Notes: generated from the sequence alone by a model not told the origin. Shown: positions 54,941 to 63,846, numbered from the stretch's first letter. The stretch is 64,000 nt of DNA from an uncultured Lachnospiraceae bacterium (GCA_902760755.1 CACWHK010000007.1:91262-155261), one strand, 5' to 3'. Numbers and translations are program-made.

Positions 54941-56422
54941 ATGGACAAGAGAAGCATAGGCGTAAAGAAGATTCTGATCGATTGCGTTCGGTTCTGGTTT
55001 CTGATCGTTCTTTTCGTGGCTGCCGGTGCATTTCTCGGTTATAAGGGAACCCTCTCTTATAACCAGGGAGTTGATAAGCAGATCGAGGAAAATGAGAAGA
55101 AGCAGAAGGAAGAGATCGAGGCGCAGAAGGAGCTGACCAAGGATATCGTCGAGGAGAAGACCTTCACGAAGGAGGAGTGCCTCGCAGGTCTTAAGAAGAC
55201 CCAGATCAGTGATGTGATGGAAGCGTATCACTGGTATGAGGAGAAGGAGAAGCGAAGAGATTATCTGGAGACCTCTCCGTATCTGCAGCTGGATCCCTAC
55301 AACGTAACCGCATCCTATCTCCAGTTCCGTGTGGAATATGAGGGAGAGACGATGAATGACGTGGATTTTGCTTCCTACGTCCATGCATTAAAGAACTACG
55401 TAAATTACAACGGTCTGGTGGATGATCTGCAGGGAGAGATCGAGAGAAGCTCCAGAGATCTTTCTGAGCTGATTTCCTTCGGAGACGGCGGAAAGAACGA
55501 GTATGACCGGATCGTTATGATCAACGTGATCCATTCCCCCATGACGGAGGATCTGATCGATCATATCAGTCAGGCGTTTCTGGCATACAGCAAAAAGCTG
55601 GCTTCCACCTACCCCGGCTTTTCCGTGGTAAGCATGGGACAGTATCAGGCTAATTATTATCACAGCAGCCTGAACTCCGCCATCGAATCCCAGAGAAGTG
55701 CGCTGATCTCTGACCAGACACGTCTGGACAATGCAGTTAAGAAGTTCTCCAGCATGCAGCTGGCATATTACAATATGCTGATCAACGGCACCGAGAAGGA
55801 GACGGTTGAGGAGGTTGTTCTGGAGGGTGCAACCCAGAAGAGAAAGGCCACCGTGGAGACGGAGGTTCCCTCGAAGCGTCGGATCCTTCCGATGATCATT
55901 GTGGGTGCGGGTGCAGGCTTCGTGCTTGCAGTGCTTCTCATCTTCTTCGGAAACCTTCTTTCCGGAAGACTTCTCTTTGAGAAGGACCTGGCATCCATTT
56001 ACGGACTTCGTTCCTACGGCGTCCTCCGGGAGAAGGGGAAGAAGGGAATCCCCGGCATGCTGCAGCGGGCAGAGTATCCGAGGGCAGAAACCTCCGGAAG
56101 CCCTGCATTTCTCTATCTTCAGTTAAGAGAAGCAGTTCGTGCCACCGGGAAGAGCGAAGCACTTCTGATCGGCAGCAGGGATATGAAGGATCTGGAAGGA
56201 ATCGGAACACTTACGGCGCTGGCAAAGAAGGACGGGATCACCCTCTTAGTTGCGGATTCCTTCGTCGGAAATCTGGAAGCGGCAGAGGATGCCTTGAAGG
56301 ACCGGCCGGTATTCCTTGTGGAACAGCTGCACCGTTCCAAACTGGTCATGGTGGACCGGATCGTGGATTTCTGTAAAGAGAATCAGGTAAAGATCCTCGG
56401 CGGGATTTGTATTGAAGCGTGA
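54941..56422 (+). CDS. Wzz-like chain-length/assembly membrane protein (second copy)
   Basis: 493 residues. ATG at 54941 is six bases after AGGAGG; ATG 54938 is only three bases after it. Membrane helices near residues 17-37 and at about 310-335 enclose a large extracytoplasmic part with a charged coiled coil (EENEKKQKEEIEAQKEL) and GY-rich helical regions. The cytoplasmic tail (about 350-493) has the shape of a tyrosine-kinase domain but without a Walker A motif (LIGSRDMKDLEG). Plan and tail resemble the copy at 33408. It closes the first part of block B; the lysozyme gene begins 32 bases later. Confidence 0.8.
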   Translation: MDKRSIGVKKILIDCVRFWFLIVLFVAAGAFLGYKGTLSYNQGVDKQIEENEKKQKEEIEAQKELTKDIVEEKTFTKEECLAGLKKTQISDVMEAYHWYEEKEKRRDYLETSPYLQLDPYNVTASYLQFRVEYEGETMNDVDFASYVHALKNYVNYNGLVDDLQGEIERSSRDLSELISFGDGGKNEYDRIVMINVIHSPMTEDLIDHISQAFLAYSKKLASTYPGFSVVSMGQYQANYYHSSLNSAIESQRSALISDQTRLDNAVKKFSSMQLAYYNMLINGTEKETVEEVVLEGATQKRKATVETEVPSKRRILPMIIVGAGAGFVLAVLLIFFGNLLSGRLLFEKDLASIYGLRSYGVLREKGKKGIPGMLQRAEYPRAETSGSPAFLYLQLREAVRATGKSEALLIGSRDMKDLEGIGTLTALAKKDGITLLVADSFVGNLEAAEDALKDRPVFLVEQLHRSKLVMVDRIVDFCKENQVKILGGICIEA

Positions 56423-56454
56423 GAGTCATAGGTTTTTGAAGGAAAGGCTTTTAT

Positions 56455-58941
56455 ATGCGAAGATTTTTGAACAAAGCAAAGGGAGGGATCCTGGCGTTCG
56501 GACTGGCGGCATCCATCGGATATGCCATGCCGGTTATGGCAGAGGAGACCGCGGTAGATGAGACTGCCGGGGAAACGGCAGCGGTTGCTGAGGCAGCGGT
56601 CTCTATGGAGCGGCAGGAAATGGTGCTCCAAGCTGCGGAGGAGTTAGAAGCGGAAGCGGTTTCGAACGTGGCAGCTGTTTCAGACGCGGCAGCGGTTTCG
56701 GATGCGGCAGCAGTTTCGGATGCGGCAGCGGATGAAGACCCGGAGCCTTCGGAAGAGGTGACGGCCGGCTTCTTCACGGGAGAAGACGGAGAGACCTACT
56801 ACCGGAACGAAGAGGGAGAGGTTCTTACCTACACCATGGTCACAGTGGATGAGAAGAAGTACTGGCTGCAGGACAGCGGAATCCTCCTTAAATCCGGAGC
56901 CATTTACTACGAAGGCGTGATCTACCGCGCAGATAAGAAGGGTGTGCTTTCGGTGAAGTCCGGCTGGGTACAGCTCGGTGAGGACTGGTACTGCACGGAT
57001 ACAGAGGGAGTTCCCCGGAAGAACTGCTGGGTCAGCGGAAAGTATTATCTGGATGATATCGGAGTCATGCTTTCCTCCACCATCGTTGAATGGGAAGGAG
57101 AGCTTTACTATCTGGGCGAGGACGGTGCATGCCGAACGGAAGCAGGACCCGTGAAGTACGGAAGCGCATGGTTCCTGATCGGAACGGACGGAGCCATTGT
57201 CCGGGATATGATCACGGAGGTGGGCGGAAGGATGTACTCCGCCGGAGAAGACGGAAGGCTCTACACCAACCAGATCATTTTCGTGGAGGATGAGACCTAT
57301 TATTATGCGGAGGGAAATGGTGCCTTCCGTACAAAGTCCGGCTGGATCGAGTATTCCGGACAGTGGTACTTCCTGGAAGAGGGCGGACGTGCCAGATGCA
57401 ATTTGACCGCAAAGGACGCCAAGGGCAACCGCTTCTATCTCGGCGATGACGGACGGATGGTTCGAAATGAGATCGTTGTCGTGGATGAGGTGATGTACTA
57501 TGCCGGTTCGAATGGTGCCTTCCGCACGAAGAAGGGCTGGCTGAAGATCGGCTCGGACTGGTATTTTACGGAGTCGGATGGCTCCTTCCGGAGAAATAAG
57601 TTCGTGGTTGTTTCCAAGAAGGAAATGTACTTCATGGATGATGTGGGAAAGATGGTCACCAGCAATATCGTTGTGTATCAGGATATCCTTTATTACATCG
57701 ATACAGACGGCCGCGTGAAGATGAACAAGGGCTGGATGAAGATCAAGAACAAGTGGTATTATGCCATCGGAGACGGGGCCCTGCTTCGGAATGACATTAT
57801 CGAATATAAGGGTAAGCAGTATTTCATGGGAGATGACGGAGCCATGGTGATCAGCGATGGTGTTATCTCTAAGGGAAAGGCATACAAGGCAGATAAGGAA
57901 GGCGTTCTTACGGCTGCCACAGGCTGGGTGAAGTCCGGCGGACTCTGGTACCGTGCGGATAAGAACTCCGCGATCCTTCGGAATCAGTTCCTTACCATCA
58001 GTGGGGTGGAGTACTTCCTGGATCTTTTCGGTGTTGTACAGGAGGGAACCTTCTTCTATTACGGAAATGACATGTATTACGCAGAGAAGAGCGGTAAGGT
58101 ACGACGTAAGTCCGGCTGGCTGGAATATGACGGTCACTGGTTCTTCTCGAAGGCAAATGGTATCTTCTATCGAAATGTGGAAAAGAAGATCAACGGTGTG
58201 ATCTATTATTTCAAGGAAGACGGAAGCATCCGGGAAGCAGCAGAGTACTACTACACCGGAATCATCCATGATACCTCCTGGACGCTGATCGACGGAAAGC
58301 GGTATCACGTGGATGCACAGGGAAGAGTGGACTCCTGGTTCGGTATCGATGTATCCGGTTATCAGGATATCATTGACTGGGATAAGGTGAAGGCTGCAGG
58401 CGTGGACTTCGCATTTATCCGTGTGGGCGGACGCTTCATGGCATCCGGTGAGATCTATGATGACAGCAAGGCACTCCGGAATCTTGCGGAAGCAAACCGC
58501 GTAGGTATTCCGGTGGGTGTATACTTCTTCTCACAGGCCATCACGGAGGAGGAGGCCATCGAGGAGGCAAATTACACGCTGGAGAAGATCAAGGGCTACA
58601 ACGTGGAGCTTCCGGTGGTTATTGATACGGAGAACACGGATGGCGGGCGTCAGAACTATATCACCCCGCAGCAGAGAACCAATATCATCAAGGCTTTCTG
58701 CGAACGTGTATCGGATGCGGGCTACAGCCCCATGTATTATGCGGGAATGGGCTACTGTGTGGACGGATATGTTCTGTATGATCAGCTGTCCTCCTACATG
58801 CACTGGTGTGCGCAGTACTGGATCCGGAATCAGTGCGACGAGTACGGGGTTCCCTATCAGATCTGGCAGTATGATGAGTATGCGACCATCGACGGAATCT
58901 ACGGAAGAGTCGATGTGAATATTTGGTACAGAAACTATTAG
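56455..58941 (+). CDS. Secreted GH25 lysozyme (muramidase) with cell-wall-binding repeats
   Basis: 828 residues. Signal peptide (to about 27, PVMAEE), an Ala/Glu linker with a four-fold AVSDAA repeat (about 68-91), a long array of cell-wall-binding repeats (about 100-620), and a C-terminal GH25 domain (about 628-828). The domain shows WFGIDVSGYQ with the first catalytic Asp (631) and PVVIDTENTD with Asp724 and Glu726, as in Cellosyl and pneumococcal LytC. It cuts peptidoglycan between N-acetylmuramate and N-acetylglucosamine. Repeats before the catalytic domain, as in LytC, are unusual compared with the more common C-terminal placement. It may remodel the wall where the glycan is attached. 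Confidence 0.93.
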   Translation: MRRFLNKAKGGILAFGLAASIGYAMPVMAEETAVDETAGETAAVAEAAVSMERQEMVLQAAEELEAEAVSNVAAVSDAAAVSDAAAVSDAAADEDPEPSEEVTAGFFTGEDGETYYRNEEGEVLTYTMVTVDEKKYWLQDSGILLKSGAIYYEGVIYRADKKGVLSVKSGWVQLGEDWYCTDTEGVPRKNCWVSGKYYLDDIGVMLSSTIVEWEGELYYLGEDGACRTEAGPVKYGSAWFLIGTDGAIVRDMITEVGGRMYSAGEDGRLYTNQIIFVEDETYYYAEGNGAFRTKSGWIEYSGQWYFLEEGGRARCNLTAKDAKGNRFYLGDDGRMVRNEIVVVDEVMYYAGSNGAFRTKKGWLKIGSDWYFTESDGSFRRNKFVVVSKKEMYFMDDVGKMVTSNIVVYQDILYYIDTDGRVKMNKGWMKIKNKWYYAIGDGALLRNDIIEYKGKQYFMGDDGAMVISDGVISKGKAYKADKEGVLTAATGWVKSGGLWYRADKNSAILRNQFLTISGVEYFLDLFGVVQEGTFFYYGNDMYYAEKSGKVRRKSGWLEYDGHWFFSKANGIFYRNVEKKINGVIYYFKEDGSIREAAEYYYTGIIHDTSWTLIDGKRYHVDAQGRVDSWFGIDVSGYQDIIDWDKVKAAGVDFAFIRVGGRFMASGEIYDDSKALRNLAEANRVGIPVGVYFFSQAITEEEAIEEANYTLEKIKGYNVELPVVIDTENTDGGRQNYITPQQRTNIIKAFCERVSDAGYSPMYYAGMGYCVDGYVLYDQLSSYMHWCAQYWIRNQCDEYGVPYQIWQYDEYATIDGIYGRVDVNIWYRNY
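56656..56727 (+). repeat. 18-bp in-frame tandem repeat in the lysozyme linker
   Basis: Four 18-bp units (first one imperfect) encode AVSNVA, AVSDAA, AVSDAA, AVSDAA. The length of this linker is likely to vary between strains. Confidence 0.8.
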
Positions 58942-58977
58942 AAGCCGGTTGCAGTTGAACCGGAGGTTGAGGATAAC

Positions 58978-61560
58978 ATGCGTAAGGCAATGAAATGGCT
59001 GTGCATGCTGAGCCTTTCTGCAGCGGTCCTTCTCGGAATCCCGGGGAGGGCCTACGCAGATACGGAGGAGGAGCAGTCACAGCAGGAACTGAATATGGAG
59101 TCGGATGAAAATGATCCGGATGAAAACGATCCGGAAGAGGCCGATCCCATGGCGGAAGACGTGCAGATTTACCATCCGGCAGAGTCGAAGATCGAAAGCG
59201 GAAACCGTGTATGGTTTTACAATCTGGCCGGTGGCGTAGCCAACGGAGATTTTATCATTGTTGAATCTGACGGACACTGGGGGATCATAGACTCGGGACA
59301 TCGCTACTCGTCGGAACCCATCGTGGATGCGGACGGTACGTCGTACGAAGTCCCCTTCTACTATGAGGACGGAACCCTGGCGGGGTATTCCGTGCAGGCA
59401 GAGGGGCGGAACGGAAGAGACGCAGCCATCTATATGATCGAAACCCTGGGAGTGACACACCTGGATTTCATCATCAGCTCCCATGCACACTCCGACCATA
59501 GCGGCGGAATCCCGGACATCGCGAACCTGCTTCTGGAGGATGAGACAGGCGTTCACTACCTTGTGGATGAGAATACGGTGTATCTGAAGAAAAAGTATCA
59601 CCATGTGAACAGTCTGAATGATGATCTGGGAGACGAGCTTCGGGAGGATTCCTGGCACACCCAGGCCTACGAGTATGCGGCCATCGAGGCCGTGAAGAAT
59701 CGCGGCGGAACGGTGGTGGATGTTAGCAACGGGTTGATGACCTCCGAGGACCCCGAGGAGCCCTCGGACATGCAGGAGATCGTGGATGCCATTTCGACCA
59801 ATCCGTATCTACGGGAGGTTACCTATTATCAGGGAGACCTGGAGGATTATTACGACAATTATATCGAGTTTACCTTCGGCGAGTTTCAGATGCGCCTGTA
59901 TAATCTTTACGCCATTGCGGGAAATAACAAGGATGATAATCCGAATTCCATCGCGACGGTGATCGTAAACGGCGGAAAGCGTCTTTTCACCGCAGGCGAC
60001 CTGACGGTCATGTACGAGGCACAGCAGAAGGTGGCAAGAGCCGTCTACAACGACTTTGGCGGGATTGATGTCATGAAGTCCAGCGACCATGGAGCAAATC
60101 TTGCATTTGCAAAGGAAATGATCGATCTCTTTCAGCCGGACTGCTTTATCACTCCGAATATCCGGACCTCGGTCACAGCCATGGATACCACGGGCGGATA
60201 TTTTTCCGCGCTTTATTATTCCAAAACAAATTACGGAACCTCGGCCTATGAGGTAGGTGCCTCGGATAAGGGAATCGTGGCAGAGTTCCGGGACGGAGAG
60301 ATACAGATCCTGGAGGCAACAGGCGAGAAGGAGGACGCTGTGCTTATATCGGCAGCTTCCTGCCTTAATCAGGTTGTTAAGAAGGGCGAGGGCTGGGTTA
60401 CCTGGAAGCAGATGGTGGGACCCAATGCCACAACGGCGGAGTTTTACTATTTCCGGGACAATGTACCTGTGACCGGATGGCTGAAGCAGGAAGAGGCGAC
60501 ATACTATTTTCAGGAGAACGGCTTCATGCTTCGCGGCTGGCTGGAGGAGGACGGAAAGAAGTACTTCTTCAAGGGCGATGGTACCATGCAGACCGGATGG
60601 AAGAAGGAGGATGACCTTTTCTACTATCTGGACCCGGAGACCGGTGCGTCCGTAACCGGCTGGATTAAAGATACGAAGGGAACCTATTTTCTCCTTCCCG
60701 ATCAGCATGTGCTGACCGGCTTCCATATGATCGACGGAGAGGGGTACTTCTTTAAGGAAAACGGTGCCCTGAAAACCGGCTGGGTACAGCTGGAGGATGG
60801 CTGGAGATACTTCGGAGAGGACGGCAGGATGCTGGACGGCCTTACGAAGATCGGTGAAAAGATCTACTACCTGGAGAACGGCTTTATGGCTAAGGGCTGG
60901 GCCGAGATTAACGGGGAGTATTATTACTTTGACAGTGAAGGTGTCATGGTTACCGGCTGGAATAAGATCGGAACCGGTGCCTACTGCTTCCGAAAGGACG
61001 GGAGACTCCGGACCGGTTGGTTTATGTTGGACGGAAACTGGTACTACAGTGCGGCAAACGGACGGAGAGTGGACGGATGGCTGCAGGACGGCGGCTCCTG
61101 GTACTATATGGATCAGTGGGACGGAATGCATAAGGGCTGGCTCACTCTTGGTGCGAATAACTATTATTTCGGTACAAACGGGGCCATGGTGACCGGGTGG
61201 AAGCAAATGTCCGGAAGATGGCATTTCTTCACCAAGGAGGGTGTCCTTACGAAGGGCTGGCTCTCTTTCGGAAACGACTGGTACTATTTCGATCAGAACG
61301 GAGATATGGTTACCGGCTGGAAGGCGTTCGGTAGGAAATGGTATTACTTCAAGGCAGACGGAACCATGAAGACCGGATGGCTCCAGGCGGACGGTAAGTG
61401 GTTCTACATGGACGAGAAGGGTGTTATGACCACCGGCTGGAAGCAGCTTGGCGAAAACTGGTACTATTTCAGTAAGAGCGGTTATATGCTGACAGGACAG
61501 CAGACCATCGGCAGAAGGACTTACAACTTCGGCTCCGATGGTGTGTATGTGGAAGAATAA
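58978..61560 (+). CDS. Secreted metallo-beta-lactamase-fold hydrolase with cell-wall-binding repeats (Pce/CbpE-like phosphorylcholine esterase)
   Basis: 860 residues. Signal peptide, a short DENDP linker, and then a metallo-beta-lactamase domain (about 65-450) with IIVESDGHWGIIDSG, the zinc motif HAHSDH at 169-174 (in DFIISSHAHSDHSGG), NPNSIATVIVNGGKRLFTAGDL and GIDVMKSSDHG. The last part, about 470-860, is cell-wall-binding repeats. Segment order and wording match pneumococcal Pce/CbpE, as I recall it (DFYIGTHAHSDH, NSLISVVKVNGKKIYLGGDL), which removes phosphocholine from teichoic acid and has the same domain order. Function by homology; the alternative is a ComEC-like nuclease or another phosphodiesterase. 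Confidence 0.85.
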   Translation: MRKAMKWLCMLSLSAAVLLGIPGRAYADTEEEQSQQELNMESDENDPDENDPEEADPMAEDVQIYHPAESKIESGNRVWFYNLAGGVANGDFIIVESDGHWGIIDSGHRYSSEPIVDADGTSYEVPFYYEDGTLAGYSVQAEGRNGRDAAIYMIETLGVTHLDFIISSHAHSDHSGGIPDIANLLLEDETGVHYLVDENTVYLKKKYHHVNSLNDDLGDELREDSWHTQAYEYAAIEAVKNRGGTVVDVSNGLMTSEDPEEPSDMQEIVDAISTNPYLREVTYYQGDLEDYYDNYIEFTFGEFQMRLYNLYAIAGNNKDDNPNSIATVIVNGGKRLFTAGDLTVMYEAQQKVARAVYNDFGGIDVMKSSDHGANLAFAKEMIDLFQPDCFITPNIRTSVTAMDTTGGYFSALYYSKTNYGTSAYEVGASDKGIVAEFRDGEIQILEATGEKEDAVLISAASCLNQVVKKGEGWVTWKQMVGPNATTAEFYYFRDNVPVTGWLKQEEATYYFQENGFMLRGWLEEDGKKYFFKGDGTMQTGWKKEDDLFYYLDPETGASVTGWIKDTKGTYFLLPDQHVLTGFHMIDGEGYFFKENGALKTGWVQLEDGWRYFGEDGRMLDGLTKIGEKIYYLENGFMAKGWAEINGEYYYFDSEGVMVTGWNKIGTGAYCFRKDGRLRTGWFMLDGNWYYSAANGRRVDGWLQDGGSWYYMDQWDGMHKGWLTLGANNYYFGTNGAMVTGWKQMSGRWHFFTKEGVLTKGWLSFGNDWYYFDQNGDMVTGWKAFGRKWYYFKADGTMKTGWLQADGKWFYMDEKGVMTTGWKQLGENWYYFSKSGYMLTGQQTIGRRTYNFGSDGVYVEE

Positions 61561-61573
61561 ACAGTAGAAAGAG

Positions 61574-62713
61574 ATGGACCTAGAGATGGAATTTCGGGAC
61601 CTTGGAAGACAGTATGACCGGCTGAAGGAGGAGATTGACCGACGGATCGCGGGAGTGATTGCGTCAAGTCACTACATTTCCGGACCGGAGGTACGGGAGC
61701 TTGAGACGGCGCTTGCAGACTATGTGGGCGTAAAACACTGTATCACCTGCGCAAATGGGACGGATGCCCTGACCCTGGCCTGTATGGCCTGGGGGATCGG
61801 ACCCGGGGACGCGGTATTCGTGCCGGACTTTACCTTCTTTTCCAGCGGGGAGTCTCCGGCATCCCTCGGAGCGCATATTATCTTCGTGGATGTGGAGCCG
61901 GATACCTTTAACATGGATCCGGAGAAGCTTGCTGCAGCGATTGAGACTGTGAAAAAAGAAGGGCGTTTTACACCGAAGGCAGTGGTGGCAGTGGATCTTT
62001 TCGGACAGCCGGCGGACTATGACCGAATCCGTCCCCTCTGCGATCAGTATGGGTTGCTGCTCCTGGAGGACGGAGCCCAGGGCTTCGGCGGAGAGATCCG
62101 CGGGAAGAAGGCCTGCAGCTTTGGAGATATCTCCACCACCAGCTTCTTTCCGGCAAAGCCTCTCGGATGCTACGGGGATGGTGGTGCAATCTTTACCGAT
62201 AACGATGCGTGGGCGGAGCTTCTGCGGAGCTACTGCGTTCACGGAAAGAGTGCCGTAAGCAAGTATGATAATCAAAGACTCGGAATGAACAGCCGGCTGG
62301 ATACCCTGCAGGCTGCCATTCTGCTTCCGAAGCTGGAGGCATTTCGAAGGGCAGAGGTCGACATGGTAAATCAGGTGGCTGGCTGGTACCGCGAGGCGCT
62401 TTCGGATACCGACTTTGTGCTTCCGACAGTGAAGGAGGGCTTCCGGAGCAGCTGGGCGCAGTTTACGATCCGGGTGCCGGAGCGTCTTGACCGGGACGCT
62501 GTCCAGGGGGGCCTTAAGGTAGCGGGAATCCCTGCCATGGTATATTATATGAAGCCCATGCATCTGCAGGGCGCATTTACGGGGACCGGAAGCGAAGAAG
62601 CAGACTGCCCCGTGACGGAAGCGCTTTGCAGCCGTGTGCTCAGTCTGCCCATGTATCCGGATATGACGAAGGAAGAAGTGGAGAGCGTAGCAAAGGAGTT
62701 GTGCCGTCTATGA
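61574..62713 (+). CDS. DegT-family sugar aminotransferase (WbpE-like)
   Basis: 379 residues. PLP enzyme with GTDALTLACMAWGIGPGD, the PLP-ring region LLEDGAQGFGG, and the PLP lysine Lys195 in FFPAKPLGCYGDGGA; FFPxKxLGxxGDGG is characteristic of WbpE/DegT C3-type aminotransferases. It should aminate the 3-keto group of the sugar made by the WbpA- and WbpB-like enzymes, after which the WbpD-like enzyme acetylates it. It starts 13 bases after the Pce-like gene; an in-frame ATG at 61586 is a possible later start, as no strong ribosome-binding site precedes either. It overlaps the next gene by ATGA. Confidence 0.9.
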   Translation: MDLEMEFRDLGRQYDRLKEEIDRRIAGVIASSHYISGPEVRELETALADYVGVKHCITCANGTDALTLACMAWGIGPGDAVFVPDFTFFSSGESPASLGAHIIFVDVEPDTFNMDPEKLAAAIETVKKEGRFTPKAVVAVDLFGQPADYDRIRPLCDQYGLLLLEDGAQGFGGEIRGKKACSFGDISTTSFFPAKPLGCYGDGGAIFTDNDAWAELLRSYCVHGKSAVSKYDNQRLGMNSRLDTLQAAILLPKLEAFRRAEVDMVNQVAGWYREALSDTDFVLPTVKEGFRSSWAQFTIRVPERLDRDAVQGGLKVAGIPAMVYYMKPMHLQGAFTGTGSEEADCPVTEALCSRVLSLPMYPDMTKEEVESVAKELCRL

Positions 62714-63792
62714 AGATCTGCCTGGTCGCAGAAGCAAACAGTGCGCATATAGAGAAATGGTGCAGGTACTTTCTGGCAAAAGGCCATGAGGTGCATGTGA
62801 TCTCCTTTACCAACGGAGATATCCCCGGGGCCGTGATCCACTGGATCGATCTTGGTCTGGAGGGGGAGGAGAGTGACCTCGCAAAGCTGAAGTATCTGAC
62901 GAAGGGGAAAAAGATTCGTCGTCTGATCGAAGAGATCCGTCCGGATGTGGTAAGCGTTCACTATGTTACCAGTTATGGAGCTGCAGTGGCGCTCTCCGGA
63001 TACCGCGGGTATTCCCTGTCTGTCTGGGGTGCGGACATCTATGACTTTCCGAGGAAAAGCGTGCTTCACCGCGCGCTGACGAAATACAGCCTGTCCCGTG
63101 CTACCTGTCTTTTCTCCACCAGCCGGGCCATGGCAAGAGAAACCAGGAAGTATAATAAGAAAAAGCGGATCGAGATCACACCCTTTGGTGTGGATATGGA
63201 GCTCTTCAGCCCTGACAAAAGGACCAGAACTGCGGATGACGGCGTCTTTCAGATCGGACTCGTAAAGAAGCTGGATCCGAAGTACGGGATCGCGGATCTT
63301 CTGCAGGCCGCAGCCCTGATCCGTAAGAAGCGGCCGGAGGTGAATCTTCGGGTGGTGATCGCGGGAAAGGGACCGGCAGAAGAGGAGTATCATGTGCTGG
63401 CAGAGAAGCTGGGGCTTTCGGAAACCGTTGTCTGGACCGGTTTTATCCCTCAGGAGGAGGCAGCACGGGTCTGGGCAGATTCCGATGTGGCGGTGATCCC
63501 GTCCACGCTGGATTCCGAATCCTTTGGGGTTGCTGCGGTTGAAGCAGAGGCGGCAGGAATCCCGGTTGTGATCTCGGACATTCCCGGCCTTATGGAGGCT
63601 ACCCGTCCGGGCTATACCAGCATCGTTGTGAAGAGGCAGGATCCGGAGGCGCTTGCGGATGCGATCCTTCGCCTTTACGATGACCCCGGGCTACGGCGTA
63701 AAATGGGCAGAAATGGGCGTCGATACGCCGCGAAATGTTACGAATATCAGCACTGTTTTCAGCATATAGAACGGTGCCTGGAAAATATTTGA
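62710..63792 (+). CDS. Glycosyltransferase family 4
   Basis: 360 residues; ATG at 62710 overlaps the preceding stop by four bases. GT-B fold with MKICLVAEANSAHIEKWCRYF and LSVWGADIYDFPR in the N-terminal domain. The C-terminal domain has TPFGVDMELFSP, VVIAGKGPAEEEYHVL, VVWTGFIPQEEA and ESFGVAAVEAEAAGIPVV, with the EX7E-type donor site. It belongs to block B and probably transfers the diacetamido-uronate made by the neighbouring WbpE-like pathway or another sugar of the same unit; the donor is not told by sequence. Confidence 0.88.
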   Translation: MKICLVAEANSAHIEKWCRYFLAKGHEVHVISFTNGDIPGAVIHWIDLGLEGEESDLAKLKYLTKGKKIRRLIEEIRPDVVSVHYVTSYGAAVALSGYRGYSLSVWGADIYDFPRKSVLHRALTKYSLSRATCLFSTSRAMARETRKYNKKKRIEITPFGVDMELFSPDKRTRTADDGVFQIGLVKKLDPKYGIADLLQAAALIRKKRPEVNLRVVIAGKGPAEEEYHVLAEKLGLSETVVWTGFIPQEEAARVWADSDVAVIPSTLDSESFGVAAVEAEAAGIPVVISDIPGLMEATRPGYTSIVVKRQDPEALADAILRLYDDPGLRRKMGRNGRRYAAKCYEYQHCFQHIERCLENI

Positions 63793-63811
63793 AGAAATGC
63801 AAAAAAAGTGG

Positions 63812-63840
63812 TTGACATCCGGGGGACTCAATGATAATAT
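63812..63840 (+). promoter_or_regulatory. Strong promoter at the right edge
   Basis: Consensus TTGACA, exactly 17 bp, TAATAT; the best match to a housekeeping promoter in this window. Its transcript would start near 63847. Confidence 0.8.
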
Positions 63841-63846
63841 ATAGAG

